Assembly (NCBI GenBank): GCA_951812925.1
Contig: OX638370.1
Location: 42,101,948-42,165,947, forward strand
Reading direction: 5' to 3'
Source: Calliopum simillimum
Taxonomy: Eukaryota; Arthropoda; Insecta; Diptera; Lauxaniidae
Length of the DNA: 64,000 nucleotides
The position numbers and the translations under genes are program-made. The notes below the pieces were generated by a model. It made no database searches. It was given only the letters and a program-made list of their open reading frames with translations, and was not told the origin of the DNA. Positions 13,129 through 23,300 of the stretch are shown piece by piece; the first letter of the stretch is position 1, and each line of letters starts with the position of its first letter.

Positions 13129-13796
13129 AGGATAACCAAAATATAGAATTATCACTTCAACTGTACAGCGCCGCTTGTATGTATGTATGTATTCTCCTTT
13201 AACAGCGCCGCTTGAGAGAAAATAACTTTTTTGCCCGCAGTTCTGCGAAAAAACCGCTTCTCACACACAAAATGCGGACTTTCGGATTAAACTAGTGTAA
13301 AGAAGAAAGAATTGGGTGTATAACGATAAGGCTTAACGCATTTTCTCTGTTGAGGGCCAATCAAACCTCACCAGTTCAGATTTGGAATGTGCGGTTCGCC
13401 GTAGAAAAAATGAGCTGTCATGTGTACAATATGAGGGGCAATAACATGCCAATGGGTTGGAAAGATTCCATTCCTGAAAGGTTATATTAACTCCGCAGCT
13501 CATATTGACATAATTAAAATCGGCGTTTTACCTAGCATTGACCGACTAAGCGAGCCCCTAGCAAAAATTATATTTCAAGATGATTCGCTAGATGTCCCAC
13601 TCACCATTATGTTTTACTTTATTTTGTCGATAAATTTACAATAACGAGCTATTTTTTTCGCTTAAGCAAATAAATATAATGACCTTTTTGGGAATTAAGT
13701 CAAGCAAATGGCCGGCAAAAGCCCCCACCTCATCCACTTGAGAATGTTTAGGCCATTTTAAAATGAGAAGCGTGCCAGAAAAAAACAAATTATATG
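13129..13796. other. Non-coding, nothing recognised
   Basis: Contains two copies of 'acagcgccgcttg' about 50 bp apart near 13165-13215 and a short TGTATGTATG run. No supported gene. Confidence 0.4.
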
Positions 13797-13885
13797 TATT
13801 AATAATATTAAATATTAATATTAATAATATTAAACTTAATAACATTAAACTTAATAATGTTAAACTCAATAATGTTAAACTTATA
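13797..13885 (+). repeat. 15-bp AT-rich tandem repeat
   Basis: Degenerate copies of a 15-bp unit (ttaataatgttaaac) run for about 90 bp. Because 15 is a multiple of three, they leave a leucine-rich open frame on the minus strand, which is an artefact. Confidence 0.6.
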
Positions 13886-13888
13886 GCA

Positions 13889-14283
13889 TTTTCTTTTCTA
13901 AAAAAAATGTTACCTGTTTGAAGTGTAACATTTTTTTAGTTTTGCACTCTACCCTGATAAAATGGTACCTTTTTTTAAATAAGAATAGAACAAAAAAATC
14001 CATACAAATCACAAAACAAGTTTTCACTCACAATTGTGACATTTGTTTTTAATTATTTTAATAAATTTGAATTCAATTGAATGTTTGTAAATAAAAACCA
14101 AATAAAAACTTTCAATATCATCTGTTTGTGAAAAATCAACATTCGAAATTCTCACCCCGTCGATTGAAAAAAGTGTGAAAATGTTGCACTTTTGCCTGCT
14201 CAGAGGTTAACAATTTTAAGAAAATTTTAGAAAAGCCTTCGCACGGGGCAGAAAAAGTGTAACATTTTTTTGAGAAAAGAAAA
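13889..14283. mobile_element. MITE-like element with about 25-bp terminal inverted repeats
   Basis: The left end 'ttttcttttctaaaaaaaat' continuing into gttac is matched at the right end, at 14260-14283, in inverted orientation with one or two differences. The interior carries further GTAACATTTTTTT-like words close to both ends. AATAATATTAAA-type sequence flanks both sides. There is no coding capacity. The family is uncertain. Confidence 0.45.
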
Positions 14284-14418
14284 CGACATTAATAATATTA
14301 AATTAAGGGCAATTAAAAAAAAAAAAAATATTTTACAAAATTAAAATCAGTTTTTTTTTTTGACCGTGAGTGTAATTTAATTTAGTTTGATTGATTTTAA
14401 TTTTATTTTATTTAACGC

Positions 14419-15129
14419 AATTCAATTCAATACAATTCAACTCAATTCAATTCAATTCAATTCAATTCAATTCAATTCAATTCAATTCAATTCAATTCAA
14501 TTCAATTCAATTCAATTCAATTCAATTCAATTCAATTCAATTCAATTCAATTCAATTCAATTCAATTCAATTCAATTCAATTCAATTCAATTCAATTCAA
14601 TTCAATTCAATTCAATTCAATTCAATTCAATTCAATTCAATTCAATTCAATTCAATTCAATTCAATTCAATTCAATTCAATTCAATTCAATTCAATTCAA
14701 TTCAATTCAATTCAATTCAATTCAATTCAATTCAATTCAATTCAATTCAATTCAATTCAATTCAATTCAATTCAATTCAATTCAATTCAATTCAATTCAA
14801 TTCAATTCAATTCAATTCAATTCAATTCAATTCAATTCAATTCAATTCAATTCAATTCAATTCAATTCAATTCAATTCAATTCAATTCAATTCAATTCAA
14901 TTCAATTCAATTCAATTCAATTCAATTCAATTCAATTCAATTCAATTCAATTCAATTCAATTCAATTCAATTCAATTCAATTCAATTCAATTCAATTCAA
15001 TTCAATTCAATTCAATTCAATTCAATTCAATTCAATTCAATTCAATTCAATTCAATTCAATTCAATTCAATTCAATTCAATTCAATTCAATTCAATTCAA
15101 TTCAATTCAGTTCAATTCAATTCATTTCA
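14419..15129 (+). repeat. (TTCAA)n pentanucleotide microsatellite, about 700 bp
   Basis: About 140 units of TTCAA are nearly perfect, with a few variants only at the two edges (tacaa and ctcaa on the left, ttcag and tttca on the right). A 5-bp unit without a stop in any + frame produces long open frames of repeated NSIQF, which are not genes. The right edge abuts an inverted-repeat element. Confidence 0.97.
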
Positions 15130-15780
15130 GGCCATAATCATTTCTTTTTTTTCAAAATTTGCAGTTGGGTTCTCAGATTTTTATAAAAATTCTCAGTGCT
15201 CAGTATGGAGACCTCTCATTATTAGTTTTGCAAGTTATGGGCATGGAACTTCAGAGTGTTCAAGAAGTGTTTTGCGAAAAATCTATGCCATTTTTTTCTA
15301 AGTCCCTCCATTTTGTCAAAAATAAATGGTTTTTATTTGTTTTTGGAGTATTGTAGCATTTTTAACGTTATTTTAATTCCCATTTCTAGATTTGGAAAAT
15401 TTACAAAATGGCGGCCAATTTTTGAAAAACGTTAAAAGTTAATTATCTCAAAATAATATTTTTTTTTTAAACTTTTTTTTTTACAAAAGGGTCTAGAAAA
15501 ACAAACATTTTGTAGAAGACTTGTTTTGCGCTAATTGGCTGTGAGAGCCACGGGAACTTTTTTTCTAAAAAGTCACGTGACAATTTTTTTAACTTTATTT
15601 TGTGCATTGATTTAAACCCACTAGGTGGCTTAAAAAAAATGTTTAACGTAGAAAAATATAACTTTCATTACACTAATAATGAGAGGTCTCTATGCTAAGC
15701 ATTGAGAAAAGCTCTGTGAATTTTTATAAAAATCTGAGGACCCAACTGGAAATTTTTAAAAAAATGAGATGATCATGGCC
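15130..15780. mobile_element. Inverted-repeat element (651 bp) abutting the TTCAA array
   Basis: The left arm (about 15130-15230) begins with 'aggccataatcattt' and ends near 'gagacctctcattattag'. The right arm (about 15661-15780) is its inverted copy with some mismatches and a small insertion. The interior is AT-rich with no coding frame. TTCAA-like sequence lies on both outer sides: the large array on the left and a few imperfect units (15781-15810) on the right. A related partial copy lies at 2860-3062. Confidence 0.65.
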
Positions 15781-16711
15781 TTCAATTTCATTTCAATTCA
15801 CTCTCAATTAATTTATAGTTCTTGCGACAGGCGCGATTCTAAACACATTAAAAATTGTAGTTTAATTTTAATACAAAAAAGTAGTTATAAAAAACAATGA
15901 CAACATAAGTATTTAATTTAAACTTTTTGAAATAAATTTCAAACGTTTTTGTAAAAATAGCTTAGAATTAATTTCTTGGAATTATTATGTATTTAGTCAA
16001 TTATTCAAAGTTTACGGAAAATATTAAGTAATCATACTAAACTAAGTAATTGTACTTTACCTGATGGTAGATTTGGAAACAAAAAACCTATAAAGAATAA
16101 AAAAAAAAAAAAAAAGCGTAAACTTAATTAGGTTAGGTGCCTCAAAAAAGTATGCAACATAAATTGAAAATCAATTCGAACTTGTCTCTTTCTCTCGGCT
16201 ATGTTGCATTTCTTTTCACCTTTAATTAAACATAATTTACTGCCTTTATTCACACAAACCTTTTCATTTTCAAAGACTCATTCAATCAATAAATCATAAA
16301 TGTAACAAAAATCAAATTTTCGATTTTACACGTCACTCATTGAACATCATTCAACATCAGTAACAGTAGCAAATTGCTCATCTACACAGCATCAGAGCCA
16401 GCAACCAGCAAGAGGACTAGTCTTATCATCGTCATCAGCAGCAGCTATAGGGCATAGAACATTTGTACATACAAATATTCACTTGTCCATATATCATCGA
16501 CAACATCAAACGACTTTATAGTTTTTACACCTTTGTGCATCCTAACAAGCCATAGTTTTCACTTAACTGAACACACATTCAAAGTCAAATTGCCAAAGCC
16601 ACATTCATTTGCAGCCACACAAAACGGCTAAAGGAGTACAGGATGCATCTAGAATATTTTCTGTCGATGCTTTCAAGTTATTTCTCCAACCTTCCCTTTT
16701 TAAAATTAAGG
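15781..16711. other. Non-coding, host-like DNA
   Basis: No gene is supported. The stretch around 16340-16640 has CAGCAGCAG- and CATCATCG-type composition seen in fly intergenic or intronic DNA, but no frame or RNA signal that I recognise. Confidence 0.4.
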
Positions 16712-16809
16712 ATTTTTTATCATCTGCTACTATTTAGTACTGAAATAATTGCATTTAGATATTTTTTATCATCTGCTACTATTTAGTACTGAAATAATTG
16801 CATTTAGAT
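16712..16809 (+). repeat. Perfect 49-bp tandem duplication
   Basis: The segment beginning 'attttttatcatctgctac' at 16712 is repeated directly at 16761 with no difference I can see. This indicates a recent slippage or unequal-exchange event. Confidence 0.9.
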
Positions 16810-17286
16810 ATTTTTTTTTTTTTTAGTTTAAGTAGGTATATCAAAATGGAGTTTAAGATTTAATCAGTTGATTTATTGATGGATAAGATTATTAGTTACA
16901 AAAAAATAAAAAAATAGTACTTAGTAAAAACGGAAAATAAAATGGTGGTATTAGTCCAAAATAAGGTGCGCCATTATCTTTAATTTTGTTCCGAACTATT
17001 GCTAGCATTCCTTTGAAATTTGATTAAATGAAATATTCTCGAAATAAATTTATCTGTAGTAGTCGAGTCTTTAAACTGTAACGTCTCAAGTGACGTTACA
17101 ACTTTTCTATTTGTAACAAAACTTTAAAAAGTTGTAAAATTAACTAGTTCTAACGGGATTACCAAATTTAAAACTAAAACAAACAAACAAAAACAATTTT
17201 ATCGCCGTCAAATATGTGTTCAAATAGCCAACAACAAAATACACAGTACGAACACACATACGCACATACACACGTAGATCCGCGAC

Positions 17287-17294
17287 TATAAAAG
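17287..17294 (+). promoter_or_regulatory. TATA box split from its start region by a LINE
   Basis: TATAAAAG stands 34 bp before the LINE insertion point. If the LINE and one copy of its target duplication are ignored, the word CAGTCA lies about 33-35 bp downstream of the TATA box. That is a normal spacing for an initiator. Inference only. Confidence 0.35.
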
Positions 17295-17307
17295 CAGCAG
17301 CAGTCGA

Positions 17308-17320
17308 GCAATCGACAGGC
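17308..17320 (+). other. 13-bp target-site duplication, left copy (LINE)
   Basis: The 13-mer gcaatcgacaggc is found again at 18104-18116, directly after the 3' end of the LINE fragment. This defines the insertion boundaries exactly. Confidence 0.9.
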
Positions 17321-17790
17321 GCTATAAGCAAATTATAAGGCCCATTTTAGGTTATGCATTCCCTATTTGGTTTGATATCTCGTCAGCCCAAATGGAAAGG
17401 CTAAGAATTTTCGAGAGATACACTCTCAGGGTGTGCTTGGGCATTAGAGCTAAGCGATACGTAAATGGCACCTATAGAAATACTCCTAATAAAGTAGTTT
17501 ATGACCAAGGTAAATTAATAAGAATAGATTCATTCCTGGTAGGCTTAGCGTTGAAATACTTAGGAAAGTTGCCTTTTGTCTATAACAATCTGATAGATAA
17601 TTATTTAAATAAGGAAAGTGATATAGCATACCCCATAGAAGATAAGCACATGTCACCCATATATTTAAGTGTATTAAATAATAATAATAATATATATTCA
17701 GGTAAAGAACTCTTATTTTACCATAGAAGATTTAAAACACTTGACGTCAGAAACACAGTGTATAGCACTAGTCAATTTCTGCAAAATTAA
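17321..17790 (+). pseudogene. LINE reverse transcriptase C-terminal fragment
   Basis: The frame is open from the very first bases of the insertion to the TAA at 17788-17790, about 156 codons. The motif RPILGYAFPIWFDIS followed by QMERLRIFER is typical of the region after the polymerase domain in jockey-clade LINEs, where a conserved Q-x-E-x-L-x-x-x-ER-x-x-L-R pattern occurs. The polymerase active site (FADD-type box) and the endonuclease are missing because of 5' truncation. The first ATG, at 17392, is internal. The remaining frame has no stop, so the insertion may be fairly young. It cannot be functional on its own. Confidence 0.75.
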
Positions 17791-18103
17791 TGACGAGCTA
17801 AAATAAGGGTTCTCTATCTGTTGTTATATAGTTTTAGGTAGTTTTAAGATATTGTTTAGTTTTAAGTATAAAAACAAATAATGAAATTTCCTTTTTTTAA
17901 ATTTTTTCGGAAAAAATTAACACAATGTAAACAATGTATTTTATAATTTATGTTATGTAGTAGAATAAGATATGTATTATTTTTACAAATTTATAAACCT
18001 AATTAAGAAACTCTTAGATAAATACGTGTGTATGTTAAGAAAGAATGTATGTAATGTAATGTAGTATTAAGACAAAATGTATTTCAAAGTAATTAAATAA
18101 ATG
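17321..18103 (+). mobile_element. 5'-truncated non-LTR retrotransposon (jockey-like LINE) insertion
   Basis: A 783-bp insertion bounded by a 13-bp target duplication. It holds only the C-terminal end of a reverse-transcriptase ORF and a 3' untranslated region of about 313 bp ending in 'aattaaataaatg', without a long poly(A) tail. 5' truncation with variable-length target duplication is what target-primed reverse transcription leaves. The coding part is typical of the jockey/I-type LINE C-terminus. Confidence 0.85.
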
Positions 18104-18116
18104 GCAATCGACAGGC
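18104..18116 (+). other. 13-bp target-site duplication, right copy (LINE)
   Basis: Identical to 17308-17320; it marks the 3' boundary of the LINE insertion. Confidence 0.9.
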
Positions 18117-18239
18117 AGTCACAGCCTTGCGTTCGTCGAGTGAACATCAGTGTTTATTTATTAATATTGATTATTAACCATCGAAAGCTTAAAGGAAAGT
18201 GCAGAGGCCTCGTATTTGAAAGGTATTAGAAATACTCCT

Positions 18240-19083
18240 ATAGTATTTCACCCGAGCTTCCCTCGAACACCTTAAGCGATCATTGGGTCGTATTGGACCA
18301 CACTGAATACTCCTTATAGTATGTACTCCAGTGTGAGTTCGATATTTGAAGTGCTCCATATAGCATTTCGCCCCGATCTCCTTTGGACACCGTAATTGGC
18401 CAAAAGGTCGTAGTGGACCGCACCGAGTACACTATATATTACTCATTCAGGTGTGAGTTCGATATTCGAGGTGTTCCATATAACACTTCAACCCGAGCTT
18501 CCTTTGGATACCTTAAGTGGCCAAAAGGTCGTAGTGGACCGCACCGAGTACTCCATATAGTACTCATTCAGGTGTGAATTCGAGGTGTTCCATATAACAC
18601 TTCAACCCGAGCTTCCTTTGGACACCTTAAGTGGCCAAAATGTCGTAGGGGACCGCACCGAGTACTCCATATAGTGCTCATTCAGGTGTGAGTTCGATAT
18701 TCGAGGTGTTCCATATAACACTTCAACCCGAGCTTCCTTTGGACACCTTAAGTGGCCAAAAAGTCGTAGTGGACCGCACCGAGTACTCCATATAGTACTC
18801 ATTCAGGTGTGAATTCGAGGTGTTCCATATAACACTTCAACCCGAGCTTCCTTTGGACACCTTAAGTGGCCAAAAGGTCGTAGTGGACCGCACCGAGTAC
18901 TCCATATAGTACTCATTCAGGTGTGAATTCGAGGTGTTCCATATAACACTTCAACCCGAGCTTCCTTTGGACACCTTAAGTGGCCAAAAGGTCGTAGTGG
19001 ACCGCACCGAGTACTCCATATAGTACTCACTCAGGTGTGCGTTCGATATTCGAAGTGTTCCATATAACACTTCAAGCCGTCGC
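18240..19083 (+). repeat. 114-121-bp tandem array (about 7 units)
   Basis: The anchor CCCGAGCTTCC-type word recurs at 18251, 18372, 18492, 18606, 18727, 18841 and 18955, with a broken copy at about 19074. Spacings are 121, 120, 114, 121, 114, 114 and about 118. The two length classes differ by a 7-bp deletion (gagttcgatattcgagg against gaattcgagg). The first two units are the most diverged. Open frames across the array are shadows of the repeat. Confidence 0.9.
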
Positions 19084-19216
19084 GTTGTTACGGAAAATCA
19101 AAGCCAAGAGGAGATACGTGGTGGCGAGTAGCTGATCCTGCAATATCCGTGCGAATTAAAAGGGAGCAGCAGTTACAGAACGATTGTACTTAGATTAAGA
19201 CATTTTGGTAATATTA

Positions 19217-19596
19217 GCCGTGTTTTTTTGACGCGTATATACAATTGTGGATACCTTCAAATTGCGATAACTCATGAACAGTAAGTCACACAATAGAACT
19301 CCAAGAAACTTTTTTATGGAGAATCACGTTCTCTTTCATTTTATATTTAAAAAAATTTATTTTTAAGGAGGTATTTCATAAAAACTGGTTAGCGCCGATA
19401 AATGGCAAAAAATCACTTTTTTTTAAATAACTTCTAAATAATTATTTTTTTTTTACAAAAGATTAAAATTATTTGTAGAGCATGTGGTTCTCCTTGAAAA
19501 AGACCCTTGGACTTTTTATCGTACGACTCACCGTTCAAAAGTTATCGCAATTTGAAGGTATCCACAATTGTATATACGCGTCAAAAAAAACACGGC
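19217..19596. mobile_element. 380-bp MITE with about 60-bp terminal inverted repeats and TA flanks
   Basis: The left end, reading GCCGTG, a T run, then GACGCGTATATACAATTG, is matched in inverted orientation at the right end. The match continues through the 'gataccttcaaattgcgataact' region with few differences. TA stands on each side (19215-19216 and 19597-19598), which suits a Tc1/mariner-type mobiliser. The interior (19280-19530) is AT-rich and non-coding. A degenerate relative of the terminal repeat lies at 35446-35510. Confidence 0.75.
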
Positions 19597-19762
19597 TATT
19601 ATAAGACTAAAATTGTAATTATTTTCTTTTAATACTATTGTAACCTAAAAATTGTGTTAAGAAAATTGAATTGTAAAAAAACATAAAACCAAGACAATTT
19701 CTGATTGAAATTTAATAAACAACAATTATACCACTAAAAGTTCGATTGTCTTTTAGTTGACC

Positions 19763-20014
19763 ATGGCAACCGCTGACGGTACCTCAGCCACTGGAATAAA
19801 ACAGTCGTTACAAAACACACTTATCAATTTGTTGCCCTTCAAAAAACTTTTCGAGATGTACCAAATTTTATCAAATTTATCTGATGAATATGATTTTCTT
19901 AGACAGAGGTGGATGTTCCTTAGATCGACTCAAGAATCGATAAAGAATGTACAGGATACTTTCCAATACCTCCCAAGTACTTTTCTATGCGTCCCAAACA
20001 GTAAGATGAACTGA
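19763..20014 (+). CDS. Short unidentified ORF (83 residues)
   Basis: The ATG at 19763 sits in a good context (ccATGg) and opens an 83-codon frame with ordinary amino-acid composition (start MATADGTSATG; later LPFKKLFEMYQILSNL, DEYDFLRQRW). No motif is recognised. It lies immediately after the candidate LTR, so it could be the start of a decayed gag-like frame. It could equally be chance. The frame closes with TGA at 20012-20014 and no continuation in another frame is evident. Confidence 0.2.
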   Translation: MATADGTSATGIKQSLQNTLINLLPFKKLFEMYQILSNLSDEYDFLRQRWMFLRSTQESIKNVQDTFQYLPSTFLCVPNSKMN

Positions 20015-20604
20015 ATATAAAGTGGTCGAAGTGAATTTTGGTTTGTCCTAAGGTTCGATAGCTTGGAGACAAAATTTTTGTCACTTAGCTTTCATGTTAT
20101 CATTGATATGTGAAAGATGGGAGATAAGGTGAGTATAGGTTCCAAAAAAACTTCACCGATTTTACACTAAATGCCAATTTTAAGAATTCAGGGGTGCTGC
20201 GGCTGAAATAAAAAAACCATAGTTGCACAATATTTGGGAATTGCTACACCAAGGAAACTGAAGGCTTAATTTTAAGATGAAAATTTACGTTGCTTACCTC
20301 ACATAGAGAATTTTAACTTATCTTCCTTGTGATGACATTCAACACTAATTACTCGTTGCATTTTAAAATAGCTACCGAATACAAAGTAATTTTCGCATAA
20401 ATCTTGCTTGGCCTTAATTTGAAATGTATACAGCGCTATATACGAGTACGATGATAGTGTCAGTGTTGCCACACATTAAATAATGCGTTAACACGTTTCG
20501 CTTGTGTGAAATAAATTACACCGCTGGCTGCATTTGTGTGCAATTGCTGTTGACAATGCTGTCTCAAGGCACTGGTCGCAAAATAACCAACTCATCGTCG
20601 TGAA
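20015..20604. other. Non-coding, nothing recognised
   Basis: No supported coding frame, RNA gene or matched repeat. Confidence 0.4.
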
Positions 20605-20933
20605 TAGTGGTGGATCTAAGTAATTTGGCGCTCTAGGCACACATTTTTCTGCGCCCCCGCAAACTGAGGTATACGTATCGTCAGACAAAAAGAAGTCCTT
20701 TTTTTAAAAATTTTTTATAAGCAATCAAATTAAGCTGTACGTATTAAGTCGTTCATTCGTACTGCATAAACAGCGTGGAGTTTAAATGATTTAAAGTACA
20801 ATTTAGAAAAAATAAAAATCTTGAAAAAAAGCATTTATATTTCTTTTTAAAATTCTCCATTTTTGCCGCCCCCTCCCAAAATTTGCCGCCCTATGCAGGT
20901 GCCTATTTCTGCCTTAGGGTTAATCCGCCACTA
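20605..20933. mobile_element. hAT-like MITE (329 bp)
   Basis: The left end TAGTGGTGGATCTAAG and right end (inverted) TAGTGGCGGATTAACCC are terminal inverted repeats of the TAGTGGCGGAT type common in hAT-superfamily MITEs. CG-rich subterminal words (cgcccccgc and gccgccccc) occur near both ends. The adjacent octamers gtcgtgaa and gacgcgca agree at 5 of 8 positions, as an eroded 8-bp target duplication would. There is no coding frame. Confidence 0.55.
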
Positions 20934-21714
20934 GACGCGCACCACCCACTTACTCGCCATTACATATCAGCTGCAGCAGTTTTAAGCTAAGCTGGTAAAT
21001 CAGTACGCAAATGCATTTTGACAGTTCAGCTAAAATGCGCCGACAAAGACAACCGCCATGATATGAAATGGCGTCATTTGCACATGAAGAATTTTTGGGT
21101 GCAAAAGCAAAAACTTTAACGAAATAAATTATGTTGCAAATTTTATTATATTGTTTGTGTTAAGAGATAACAAATAGAAAAAAATTAAAAAAACTGGATT
21201 TAAATAGGTACTTTAAACTTATTAAGTTTATTTTTGACTTGGACTAAAATGGGATAAGTAATGATTTATTGCACATCTATATATGGAACGTTCCATGTCA
21301 ACCGGAACACCTCTGTCTGCTCAAGATCTTTCGAAGGAACAACGGCGTGAGTGTTGTGTTTTCGAATAAAAAAAACCCGTCAAGACTGATTCATAAATAC
21401 GAGTATTGGTGTTTGGAAATTCCAAGAATCTTAAAGATTATGTCACTTAAGTGAGCTGAGAATTTTTGCAAATTTTTTGATCGCCATTTAAAGGTCACTC
21501 ACCCCTAGGGAAATTTTCCGTATCAAATTTTTGTAGAATACTTTAATCCATTCATCCCAATTTTACGTGATGAATTTTGGACAGCAAGTTTTATCCAAAA
21601 TGTAGTTTGGGGCCATTCAAAAATAACTTATGGAATTTTTCAATGATTTTGGACCCTCCCCTCCACCCTATGACAAGATGTAAGCAGTTTTTCAAATGTT
21701 CCATCTAATGTACA
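20934..21714. other. Non-coding, nothing recognised
   Basis: A 61-residue frame at 21269-21454 has no recognised motif. No repeat could be matched. Confidence 0.4.
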
Positions 21715-22500
21715 AAAATTAAAGTTTGTTTGTTTCTTTGTTTGTCTGCGTGTTCGTGTTTTATAGACTTGGCAACTACTTGACCGATTTGGATAACATT
21801 TTCATAGTATGTTAGTATAGATCAGTGAAAGTTTATAGATTAGAAAAAAGGGAGGTGTCACGCCCCTAAAAATAAAATTCGTTATATCTTTGAAACTGTT
21901 CGACGCAATGGAATAAAATTTGGCTCATATATAAAGGGCACTAAGACAAATTCCACTTATTAGAAAAATGGACGGTGCCACGCCCGTAAAGAATAAATTT
22001 CGTAATAACTCTGAAACTGTTCGATGCATAGGAATGAAATTTGGCATATAAGTAAAGGGCACTAAGCCAAATAACAGCTATTAGAAAAATAGGTGGAGTC
22101 ACACAAAAATAACATTGGGCATAACTCTGAAACTATTCTAAGCATATGGGTGGAATTTGATATTTACATACATATGTAATAAATTCCAGAGCAAAGGTCA
22201 TCAATAAGAAAAATTGTCGACACTACACCCTGGAAAAAATTCGTCATAGATATGAAATATTATACATTAGTAAAAGGCACCAGGACAAAGGAGAGGCAAC
22301 GCACACCGGGTAAAAGCTAGTCCAAAATATAAAAATTAAAGTTTGTCTGTGTGTTCTATTTTATAAACTTGAAAACCACATGACCGATTGGAATGAAACT
22401 CACAGTATGTTAGCATGGATCAGCGGAAGGTTATAGACTAAAAAAATGGCCGGTACCAAGCCTATAAAAAACAAAATTCGTTATATCTCTGAAACTATTC
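21715..22500 (+). repeat. Degenerate repeat block (two partial copies, internal repeats of about 125 bp)
   Basis: A block starting 'aaaattaaagtttgtttg' near 21715 is repeated from about 22332 ('aaaattaaagtttgtctg'). Within the first copy, the segment 'aaattcgttatatctttgaaactgttc...' recurs about every 125 bp. The first copy ends '...caccgggtaaaagctagt' near 22321, reminiscent of Helitron 3' ends (CTAGT), but no clear hairpin or 5' end supports that. It is an old dispersed repeat of uncertain class. Confidence 0.45.
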
Positions 22501-23081
22501 TAGCTGGTCATAACTCTTTCCTGGTTGTTTTTTATAAAAACAATACTAGCTTTTATGTTTTGAAGTTGGCTGATTCTAAATTAGAAAACGATTTTTTTAA
22601 AATCAAAATGGCAGATCCAAGATGCCAAACAACTTTCTTAAAAATTAACTTACTTTGTGATTTTTGAAAGTGTCCCAACTTATACGGAAAATGTTTTTTC
22701 GGCAAAAAAAGTTGTCTTCATTAAAATTGCTATAACTTTTGACTTGATCACAATGTCAAATAACTTTCTATAAAAAGTTGTAGCCAAAGACCAAATCTTT
22801 TTATTGGTTCATTTAAATCAACAATGTTTCCATCCGTTTAAAAACCACTGACCAAAAACAAAACCCGTCCCAACCTATACGATATTCTCCTATGTATTGT
22901 TGAATTAGAGCTCGAGATAAGTATTATCATTTTTATCTGTGATTCAAGATAAAAAATTGTATACATATAACGACTCATTTCGAGATTTTTCATAAAATAG
23001 TGATGAGCGACCTCTAAATGATTGTTACCATATTTAAAAAAGTTCTGAGATCATTTTTTTGAAAGCCTTTTTTATAGGCGA
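22501..23081. other. Non-coding, nothing recognised
   Basis: AT-rich sequence; short frames only (for example 22446-22667, which starts inside the preceding repeat). Confidence 0.4.
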
Positions 23082-23300
23082 GGCCGACCAATTTTTTTTT
23101 GCCGAAAATGACCGGCAGATGTGTACTTCCGGCAGTTTCTAAGCTCGCATACCAAGATATTTTTAAATTTGACATTAAAACACGTAAATTTTTTTTTAAA
23201 AAAAAGAACAAATTTCCGTGATAACAGAGAATTTGTACCCACAGTTGCACCATTAAAATAGGTCTGCCGGTCATTTTCGGCAAAAAAAATTTGGTCGGCC
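23082..23300. mobile_element. 219-bp inverted-repeat element
   Basis: GGCCGACCAA, a T run, then GCCGAAAATGACCGGCAGA at the left is matched by the inverted sequence at 23263-23300 with one base of length difference in the A/T run. Arms are about 38 bp. The interior is AT-rich and non-coding. A minus-strand frame of 89 residues across it is a consequence of the palindrome. Confidence 0.6.

Larger units (their letters stand above)
17077..19763 (+). mobile_element. Candidate long LTR with nested insertions
   Basis: The segment begins TGTAACGTC and could end in CA at 19763. It has TATAAAAG at 17287, a long tandem array in the middle (18240-19083) and AATAAA near the right end (about 19711). That order, promoter then repeats then poly(A) signal, is the same as in the certain long LTR at 48675-50408. 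A LINE fragment (17321-18103) and a MITE (19217-19596) are inserted in it. No partner LTR is in the window and the following bases do not match a primer site I recognise well, so LTR identity is inference. Confidence 0.35.

Noticed and set aside
14387..15301. 304- and 248-residue open frames of repeated NSIQF
   Set aside because: They are readings of the (TTCAA)n microsatellite, which has no stop in any plus frame; no non-repeat coding sequence supports a protein.
22290..22325. Helitron 3' end (CTAGT)
   Set aside because: The terminal word fits, but I see no convincing hairpin just upstream and no TC 5' end, so the class was left open.
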